Source: Bacteroidetes bacterium B1(2017)
GTDB taxonomy: Bacteria; Bacteroidota; Bacteroidia; UKL13-3
Direction: 5' to 3'
Length of the DNA: 48,043 nt
Assembly: GCA_002256395.1 (NCBI GenBank)
Contig: NKJG01000013.1
Coordinates: forward strand, 1-48,043
Below are positions 41,975 through 48,043 of this stretch, piece after piece. Under the pieces are notes generated by a model, which was given only the letters and a program-made list of their open reading frames with translations, had not been told where the DNA came from and made no database searches. Position numbers and translations under genes: made by a program. Positions within the stretch are counted from its first letter, which is position 1. Each line of letters begins with the position of its first letter.

Positions 41975-43018
41975 TTAAAGGTCGATTTTCAGAGAAACTT
42001 CATAAGTTTGGTCGGTTTCGCTTTGCTCCATTCTGAATCTGTCTGGGTAGCTCAATTCCAACCTGCGTTTCACATTTTGGAGGCCAATTCCTGACTTTTC
42101 CAAAATAGAATCCTTAGGCAATTTACTGTTTTTGACCTTATAAACAATACTTTTTGCGAGTATTTCCACTGATAACTGCACATAAGAACCTTTGAAATTG
42201 TTACTTACGCCATGTTTAAATGCGTTTTCTAAAAACGTAATTAATATCAAAGGCACAATCTGTACAGTTTTCGGATTACCGATAACTTCAAAACTAACCG
42301 GAACTTGGTTATCTAATCTCAGTTTCTCTAGGCTAATATAATTCTCCATATAGGCCAGTTCTTTCTCTAATGAAACCAATGGATGGTTAGATTCATAGAG
42401 CATATAACGCATCATTTGAGAGAGTTTTTCGATAACTTCTGTGGTATTAGGTGAGTTAACGGTAGCCAAATAATAAAGATTATTGAGCGTATTAAAGAGA
42501 AAATGAGGATTAATCTGAGCCTTAAGGAACCTGAGTTCAGAAACTAATTTTTCATTCTCCACTTCTTTCTTCTTAGACTCTAGTGCGAACCAATCCTCCA
42601 CAAACTTCAGCATACCTACGAAAATGGCAATAAATAGCGTTATGACCGTATGCTGAAATATAAACTTGCCAGTGTTCATAAAACCTTTACCCTGCTCAAT
42701 AAACTCTGAATAAAGAAAACGCTTAAAGGAAATATGCAGAAAAACAACAATAACAAAAGGCACAAAAAACTCTAGCAGATACCTCCAAATGTTTTTATGT
42801 TTAAGAAATCTCGGTAGCCAAATGAAATAATTGAGGTAACTGACCGCACCCATAAACAAGACGTGCATCAGAGCATCAACTAATGCTCTTCCAATATTAA
42901 TATCGTCTTTGTGTCTGAAAAAAGTAATCTGATAAAAGAAAAAAGAGAAATAAAGACACCAAAAAGATAGGTGCATTACTAAGACTCTTTTGTTCGAAAA
43001 TATGGTTTTTGTTTGCAT
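41975..43018 (-). CDS. LytS/YehU-like sensor histidine kinase
   Basis: This 347-residue membrane kinase has about four transmembrane segments (roughly 11-30, 47-67, 82-97, 121-140), a coiled linker and a His_kinase domain (QINPHFLFNTLNNLYY, phosphoacceptor H172) followed by a HATPase (LILITFLENAFKHG, GIGLQNVKRRLEL). It lacks a large periplasmic sensor, so it probably senses within the membrane. It is the first gene of the pair with the LytTR regulator, and its start is divergent from the TonB receptor gene. Confidence 0.93.
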   Translation of the reverse strand: MQTKTIFSNKRVLVMHLSFWCLYFSFFFYQITFFRHKDDINIGRALVDALMHVLFMGAVSYLNYFIWLPRFLKHKNIWRYLLEFFVPFVIVVFLHISFKRFLYSEFIEQGKGFMNTGKFIFQHTVITLFIAIFVGMLKFVEDWFALESKKKEVENEKLVSELRFLKAQINPHFLFNTLNNLYYLATVNSPNTTEVIEKLSQMMRYMLYESNHPLVSLEKELAYMENYISLEKLRLDNQVPVSFEVIGNPKTVQIVPLILITFLENAFKHGVSNNFKGSYVQLSVEILAKSIVYKVKNSKLPKDSILEKSGIGLQNVKRRLELSYPDRFRMEQSETDQTYEVSLKIDL

Positions 43019-43296
43019 TTATTCCTTTAATAACCTTCAATATTACGTTGATTTTTAATTTTTTATGACCAAAAAATACCCTTATTATACGTTTTACATG
43101 AATTTCTCTATGAATAGGCCAATTGGGTCGAAGAATGCCTATTTATACCAAAAAAGACCAAAAACTTGGAAAACATAGAGGATTGTCGAATTAATACAGC
43201 CTTTTGTCTATTAGGCAATATTTTTACTAAACTTCCTGCCTTAATTTGTGTCATAATTCCACAAAAAAACAATAGAACATTAAAAAAAATATCAAA

Positions 43297-45831
43297 ATGA
43301 AAAAGATTTTATTAACATTACTAATTGGCCTTGGATTCAATGCAACGTTTGCACAATGGGGCCCTCCAGGTGGAGGTGGAGGAATGGGGCGTCCAGGTGG
43401 AGGCGAAAATGGAAGGCCTTCTGGAAATACCCAGAAACCAGCGACCCTTGACCTTGAAGCCAATGTACCAAAAGGAAATTCTAAAATCTCAGGTAATGTT
43501 GTAGACGATGCACTTACTACAGCAGTAGAATTTGCAAATATTGCTTTGATTGACATCACTACTAAAAAACCTATTGACGGCACAATGGCTGACGAAAAAG
43601 GTTTTTTCTCTATGAAAAGAGTCGCCGCAGGCACTTATAATGTGCAGGTTTCTTTTATTGGTTTTGAAAATAAAATTATTGAAAAAGTAGTAGTTGAAAA
43701 AGGCAAAGACGTAGAGTTGGGGGTTATTAAACTAAAGCAAAGTGCCAAACAACTAGACGAACTTGTAGTCAGCGGACAAGCTGCCATGATTGAAGAAAAA
43801 GTGGACAGATTGGTGTACAACGCCGAAAAAGATCTTTCAGCCAAAGGTGGTGATGCTTCTGATATCCTTAAGAATGTTCCCATGCTAAGCGTAGACTTAG
43901 AAGGCAACGTTTCACTTAGAGGTAGCGAAAATATCAGAGTGTTGATTAACAATAAACCATCTACGATTGTAGCCAGCAGTATTGCAGATGCCTTAAAAAT
44001 GATTCCTGCGGACATTATCAAAAGTGTGGAAGTTATCACTTCTCCATCTGCCAAATATGACGCAGAAGGATCTGCTGGTATTATCAATATCATCACTAAA
44101 AAATCTTCTTTACAAGGACTAAACTTAAATATCGACTCGGGGGTAGGCTTGAGAGGATCAAATCTTGGATTAAACGGAAACTTCCGTAAAGGCAAATTGG
44201 GTATCACTTTGGGTGGATTCGGAAGAGCTTTTTACAATAAATCCGCGGGAGAAACTACGCAGTTGCTTAAAAGCACTGGCGTAAGCACAGAACAAAACCA
44301 AGAAGGTAATCATTTCGGAATGTTTGGTAGATATAATATCGGTTTAGATTATGAATTGGCAAAAAACCAATCATTGTCAGGGACATTGGCCTTTGGCTTG
44401 CGTAGTTTTGATAGAGACCAAATTTTGAATTCTTCTAGCTTTTTAAATGGTTCTTTACTAAATTCATCCATTAGAGATATATCTTCAATTGACAGATCAA
44501 ACTCTATGGACGCAAACGTTGACTATATCAGAACTTTCAAACCAGGACAAGAATGGTCAGTTTCTACGCAGTTTAGTCAAAACAAACTTATCAATAACTT
44601 CGATTCTGACCTTTTGAATATTTCTAACGAAATTTTAAGCAGACAGAAAAACATCAACGATAACTTAAATACAGAGATTACAGTTCAATCTGACTATGTG
44701 AGTCCAATTGGTAAAAAACAACAAATAGAATTCGGAGCTAAAGGAGTATTTAGAACGGTAGAGAGTGAGTTTGAATATCTTTTAGCCAACCCAACAGGAA
44801 GTTTCAGCAGCGATGCTAGAAATCCATCTGGTTACCTAAACTACTCCCAAAACGTCATGGCAGCCTATGCTTCTTATTTATTCTCAACGAAAAAGAAGTT
44901 TAACTTTAAACTTGGGGCACGATACGAATATACTGAAATCTCAGCAGATGACTCTAGAGGAAACATAGAAATCCCTGCTTACTCTAACTTGGTACCTAGT
45001 ATCAATGTCTCTAAAACCATAAAAGCATCAACTTATAAACTGGGATACAATAGAAGAATACAAAGACCTGGATTACAGCAACTTAACCCTAACGTTAACT
45101 TGGTAAATCCGCTAAACATAAGCTATGGTAACGCCAGTCTTAATCCAGAATTAACCGATAACGTGGAGTTTAGTTTAAGTAAAAGCATTAAAAAATCGTA
45201 CTTGACAGTTTCTTTATTTGCCCGTCAATCTAATAATTCTATAACGCGAGTAAGTTTCGCTTCAGATTCTATTCCTGGTGCTATAATTACTACCTTTGAG
45301 AACATCGGTAAAGAGCAAACTTTGGGAACCAACGTATTTGGAAATGTAATTTTATCATCAAACTGGACCCTTAATGGTGGTATAGATGTGTATTACAGAT
45401 ATTTAGAAGGATTTCAGACAGGATTAACTGGCATCTCAGAAAAAGTTAGTAATGACGGAATCATACTGAGTGGTAGATTGATGACCAATCTTAAATTGAA
45501 AAAAGGTTGGGCTATGCAAGCTGGTGGTGGCATGAGAGGCAACAACATTAATCTTCAAGGTACACAAGGAGGAATGGGTATGTACTCTTTAGGCATCAGA
45601 AAAGATTTTGGCAAAAAAGCCAGTTTTGGAATGGCCGCAGAAAACTTCTTTGGTGGAATGGTCATGAGAAACGCTACTGATACGCCAGTGATCTCCCAAA
45701 AATCGGTAAATTACATGTACAATTCGAACATAAAAGCTACGTTTAGTTATAAAATTGGTAACATGAGGTTTGTTGCCGAGAAGAAAAAAGTAAAAAATGA
45801 CGATGTGAAAAGCGGAGGAGAGGAGAACTAA
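43297..45831 (+). CDS. TonB-dependent receptor / outer-membrane barrel
   Basis: This 844-residue protein has a Sec signal (to about residue 20), a Gly/Pro-rich spacer (about 21-50, GPPGGGGG, RPGGGE), a carboxypeptidase-regulatory-like domain (about 60-140), a plug (about 150-270, LDELVVSGQ, VSLRGSENIRVLINNKPS, VEVITSPSAKYDAEGSAGIINIITKK) and a beta-barrel. These belong to the outer-membrane beta-barrel group that often lacks a SusD partner. The substrate is unknown. The 278-base gap upstream shows no clear promoter; a TTAATTTG near 43241 is one base off the -7 consensus. A strong terminator hairpin follows. Confidence 0.92.
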   Translation: MKKILLTLLIGLGFNATFAQWGPPGGGGGMGRPGGGENGRPSGNTQKPATLDLEANVPKGNSKISGNVVDDALTTAVEFANIALIDITTKKPIDGTMADEKGFFSMKRVAAGTYNVQVSFIGFENKIIEKVVVEKGKDVELGVIKLKQSAKQLDELVVSGQAAMIEEKVDRLVYNAEKDLSAKGGDASDILKNVPMLSVDLEGNVSLRGSENIRVLINNKPSTIVASSIADALKMIPADIIKSVEVITSPSAKYDAEGSAGIINIITKKSSLQGLNLNIDSGVGLRGSNLGLNGNFRKGKLGITLGGFGRAFYNKSAGETTQLLKSTGVSTEQNQEGNHFGMFGRYNIGLDYELAKNQSLSGTLAFGLRSFDRDQILNSSSFLNGSLLNSSIRDISSIDRSNSMDANVDYIRTFKPGQEWSVSTQFSQNKLINNFDSDLLNISNEILSRQKNINDNLNTEITVQSDYVSPIGKKQQIEFGAKGVFRTVESEFEYLLANPTGSFSSDARNPSGYLNYSQNVMAAYASYLFSTKKKFNFKLGARYEYTEISADDSRGNIEIPAYSNLVPSINVSKTIKASTYKLGYNRRIQRPGLQQLNPNVNLVNPLNISYGNASLNPELTDNVEFSLSKSIKKSYLTVSLFARQSNNSITRVSFASDSIPGAIITTFENIGKEQTLGTNVFGNVILSSNWTLNGGIDVYYRYLEGFQTGLTGISEKVSNDGIILSGRLMTNLKLKKGWAMQAGGGMRGNNINLQGTQGGMGMYSLGIRKDFGKKASFGMAAENFFGGMVMRNATDTPVISQKSVNYMYNSNIKATFSYKIGNMRFVAEKKKVKNDDVKSGGEEN

Positions 45832-45840
45832 TTGAGATAA

Positions 45841-45878
45841 TAGCTGGTTTCGAACAATACGAAACTGGCTAATTTTTT
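45841..45878 (+). terminator. Rho-independent terminator after the TonB receptor
   Basis: TAGCTGGTTTCG (45841-45852) pairs with CGAAACTGGCTA (45860-45871) through 12 pairs including two G-U, with a 7-base loop and a T run at 45873-45878. Confidence 0.75.
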
Positions 45879-45965
45879 AAAATCCTCCGTTTCGCAACCA
45901 TTTAAAATAAAAACCGTATTCGTATTTAAACAATTATAATTTCTAATCTAAAATTTATTTTCAAA

Positions 45966-46529
45966 ATGAAAAAAATCAGTCTTTTGGCAATCACACTTTT
46001 TATGACTATTGCCGTTTCAGCTCAAAAATGGACACTTGACAAAGCACACTCAAAATTGACTTTCACAGTGACTCACCTTTTGATGTCAGAAGTTGACGGT
46101 GTTTTCAAATCTTTTGACGCCAGCATCACTTCTTCAAAAGAAGATTTTTCTGACGCAACATTTGAGCTTACAGCTGACATGACCAAGGTAACAACCAACA
46201 ACGATATGCGTGATGGTCACTTACAAAAAGAAGATATTTTTAATACAGCTGCATTTCCAACAATGACTTTCAAAAGCACAGGAATCAAAAGCACAGGTGG
46301 AAACAAATATGCTCTTTCTGGAAATTTAACTATGAAAGGTGTTACTAAACCAGTAACATTGAATTTGACAAAATTAGGAACAGGAACTAACCGTCAAGGA
46401 AAGAAATTGGTAGGTTTTAAAGTAACTGGAACTATCAAAAGAACAGACTTTGGAGTAGGTGCTATGCCAGCTGCTGTAGTTGCTGAAGATGTAGAATTGA
46501 CCGCTAGTGGTGAGTTCGCTTTGAATTAA
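45966..46529 (+). CDS. YceI-family periplasmic protein
   Basis: This 187-residue protein has a Sec signal (MKKISLLAITLFMTIAVSAQ) and a YceI lipocalin-like barrel: WTLDKAHSKLTFTVTHLL at the first strand, then FDASITS, ADMTKVTTNNDMRDGHLQKEDIFNTAAFPTMTF and LTMKGVTKPVTL. The family binds isoprenoid-like lipids such as polyprenyl-pyrophosphate or quinone derivatives. The ATG follows an AT-rich leader. It has its own terminator on both sides, so it is transcribed alone. Confidence 0.93.
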   Translation: MKKISLLAITLFMTIAVSAQKWTLDKAHSKLTFTVTHLLMSEVDGVFKSFDASITSSKEDFSDATFELTADMTKVTTNNDMRDGHLQKEDIFNTAAFPTMTFKSTGIKSTGGNKYALSGNLTMKGVTKPVTLNLTKLGTGTNRQGKKLVGFKVTGTIKRTDFGVGAMPAAVVAEDVELTASGEFALN

Positions 46530-46553
46530 GGTTGAGGTAAAAATGAATAAATG

Positions 46554-46592
46554 AAAAAAGGCGGTTTCTCGAAAGAGAAGCTGCTTTTTTTT
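46554..46592 (+). terminator. Strong rho-independent terminator after yceI
   Basis: GGCGGTTTCTC pairs with GAGAAGCTGCT around the loop GAAA (46571-46574), with G-U pairs allowed; the stem is extended by an A run pairing with the following T run (46585-46592). Confidence 0.88.
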
Positions 46593-46668
46593 GCAAAAAA
46601 ATTATTCAAGTAAGAATATTTGCTGACTACTCCCTACGTGCTTATTTTTGATAAAAAGAAAGTGTTTT

Positions 46669-48043
46669 ATGGCTGGTCTTAGCCTCAAAAATTTTAAAAA
46701 GTATTTTGCAGACGACATAAAACTTTGGGCTGCACAATGCACAATTAGAGAATGTGATGAGGAATCTAAAGGGCATTTTGTGTCATTTGTTGACCAAGGT
46801 GACCAATCATTTGACGTTAGTCTAAGCATAAATCCAAACCAAGAGATAATTTCAAGCAATTGCGAATGTCCAAAAGGTGAGACACTGTGCCAGCATAAAT
46901 TTGCTTTGATGCAGCATTTGGTCGGAAACGAAAAAATAATCGCACCGAAACTTACAAAAAACAAAATATCTCCACTCGACAAGATTTTCTCTGAACTTAG
47001 CCACAACGACCTGAAAACATGGCTCATGAATGTTTTTGAGCAAGACAAAGCACTTCAGATAGAATTTATTCAGGAATTCTCGAAAGATGAAAATAAATTT
47101 TGGACATTACCAGCTCTAGAAAAAAAACTAAAAGAGCTGCTGAAAGCAGTCGTAGGGTCTAAAAGAAACGTAGAAGGTACAGATTTTAAGAAAGCCATGG
47201 CTTTGTGGGAGAGTTTTGCGATGAATCACATAAAATTATACCTCAAAAATCCAACCCTATATATCCATTTTGAACAGCTTGACATACTTTATAAAGCTAT
47301 GTCCAAACAAGTTTCTGTGCACTATTCCTTAAATTCCGCGAGCTATGTCAATATTCAGAAAAAAATAGAAACAAAAATTGCTGAATATTTTAATGAGGAA
47401 CTTTCAGAGGAAGACTTTAAATTGGCCGTTATGCTGCTAGCTAATAATTTGCTAGCATCTCATGGATTAGATGCCAACCTACTAAAAATCCTCTGGGGAA
47501 TATTTGAAAAAGCGAATGAAAATGGCAAATTGTATATCTTAGAACTTTTGATAGAACGATATACGAGTTTTCATAGCGACACCAAATTTGGCGATAAATA
47601 CTTCACACAAGTAGTTTGGGCGATGATTGAAACTACCGATACTTTTGAAAAATACGGAGAACAGCTATTACCAATAAATCAAAGCAGCGATTTCAACTCA
47701 GAATTTATTGAAAAACTGATAAATAGCAACAAGCTGGAAAAAGCGATAGACCTTTGTAACAAGATAATTAGAAACAACTATTACCCTGACTATAATTTCC
47801 CGTATTGGGTTTTTCTAAAGAAACTTTATACTGCTACCAAACAACCCGAGAAATCTATCGAAATAAAAAAACAGCTCATCCCTTTTACGGGAAATTTTGA
47901 GGATTTCTTAGAAGTGTATGAAGCCATGACCGATGAAAACGAAAAACGAAGTTATAGAATTAACCTCCTCACCAAATTTCGGACAAACGCCCAAAGAGAC
48001 AAGTTTTCAAGTACAGATTTATTCTGTATTAAATTGGCTGGTT
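46669..48043 (+). CDS. SWIM zinc-finger protein, truncated at the window edge
   Basis: An open frame of 458 codons starts with ATG at 46669 and is still open at the end. An in-frame TGA at 46624-46626 excludes an earlier ATG. A SWIM zinc finger lies at 65-76 (CECPKGETLCQH: C65, C67, C74, H76), the same type as in the SNF2 helicase at 4272. The rest visible (about 90-458) is rich in K, E, L and helical in character, with no motif I recognise. Such proteins often continue into, or neighbour, SNF2 helicases; the missing part decides. The strong terminator upstream separates it from yceI. Confidence 0.85.
   Translation, partial: MAGLSLKNFKKYFADDIKLWAAQCTIRECDEESKGHFVSFVDQGDQSFDVSLSINPNQEIISSNCECPKGETLCQHKFALMQHLVGNEKIIAPKLTKNKISPLDKIFSELSHNDLKTWLMNVFEQDKALQIEFIQEFSKDENKFWTLPALEKKLKELLKAVVGSKRNVEGTDFKKAMALWESFAMNHIKLYLKNPTLYIHFEQLDILYKAMSKQVSVHYSLNSASYVNIQKKIETKIAEYFNEELSEEDFKLAVMLLANNLLASHGLDANLLKILWGIFEKANENGKLYILELLIERYTSFHSDTKFGDKYFTQVVWAMIETTDTFEKYGEQLLPINQSSDFNSEFIEKLINSNKLEKAIDLCNKIIRNNYYPDYNFPYWVFLKKLYTATKQPEKSIEIKKQLIPFTGNFEDFLEVYEAMTDENEKRSYRINLLTKFRTNAQRDKFSSTDLFCIKLAG

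Noticed and set aside
43635..44207. 190-residue antisense frame inside the TonB receptor gene
   Set aside because: Fully inside a well-supported gene; serine/leucine-rich composition typical of antisense shadows.
46602..47048. 148-residue antisense frame at the right edge
   Set aside because: Opposite a longer frame with a SWIM motif and a clean ATG after a strong terminator; the antisense start is inside that gene.
1..48043. tRNA, rRNA, insertion sequence, prophage or CRISPR array
   Set aside because: No cloverleaf-like sequence, transposase, integrase, phage structural set or regularly spaced repeats were seen; the S74 domain protein sits in a surface cluster without phage genes.

Overview
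The window looks like chromosomal DNA of a low-GC Bacteroidetes, most likely in the Cytophagales. This rests on a SusC/SusD pair, TonB-dependent receptors with carboxypeptidase-regulatory N-termini, Y_Y_Y/propeller histidine kinases, LytTR regulators, a '3-coathanger' stack domain, Tat-exported sugar-acid enzymes, promoter -7 elements of the TAnnTTTG type and the near absence of Shine-Dalgarno sites. The genus cannot be fixed from sequence alone. I see no tRNA, rRNA, CRISPR array, transposase or phage module.

Layout. (1) 1-7592: housekeeping and accessory genes: a truncated exported protein, a small membrane protein, a DeoR regulator divergent from nudK, ridA, an exported hydroxypyruvate-isomerase-like protein, a histidine-phosphatase lipoprotein, a cluster of palindromic repeats, and a SWIM/SNF2 helicase. 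(2) 7682-21125: a sugar-acid locus. SusC and SusD lead a minus-strand run with two RraA-type aldolase-like proteins, two enolase-superfamily dehydratase-like proteins and a BASS transporter. An AraC regulator and a gluconokinase-like FGGY kinase are divergent. All four catabolic enzymes carry export signals, which suggests dehydration and aldol cleavage in the periplasm followed by keto-acid import. (3) 21163-25104: M28 peptidase, AHSA1-like protein, GT2 glycosyltransferase and FkbM methyltransferase. (4) 25250-37328: a minus-strand surface/secretion cluster: propeller histidine kinase, NarL-type regulator, two exported proteins, a DUF3592-like membrane protein, alpha/beta hydrolase, a YadA-head/S74 fibre protein, a lone LytTR protein and a GH5 enzyme with propeller. 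Several of its genes overlap start to stop. (5) 37491-40937: a tight five-gene redox operon: Rieske lipoprotein, thioredoxin, ApbE flavin transferase, a 69-residue lipoprotein ending GGGCGCN, and a DUF3570-like outer-membrane barrel. (6) 41229-46529: LytTR/LytS-type two-component pair, a TonB-dependent receptor and YceI. (7) 46669 to the edge: a truncated SWIM zinc-finger protein.

The two most interesting systems are the exported sugar-acid pathway and the Rieske/thioredoxin/ApbE/GGGCGCN-lipoprotein operon. All family names come from motif recognition without database searches. No stretch longer than about 300 bases lacks a gene; the longest gaps (40938-41228, 43019-43296, 12460-12730, 1871-2135) hold degenerate repeats or nothing recognisable.
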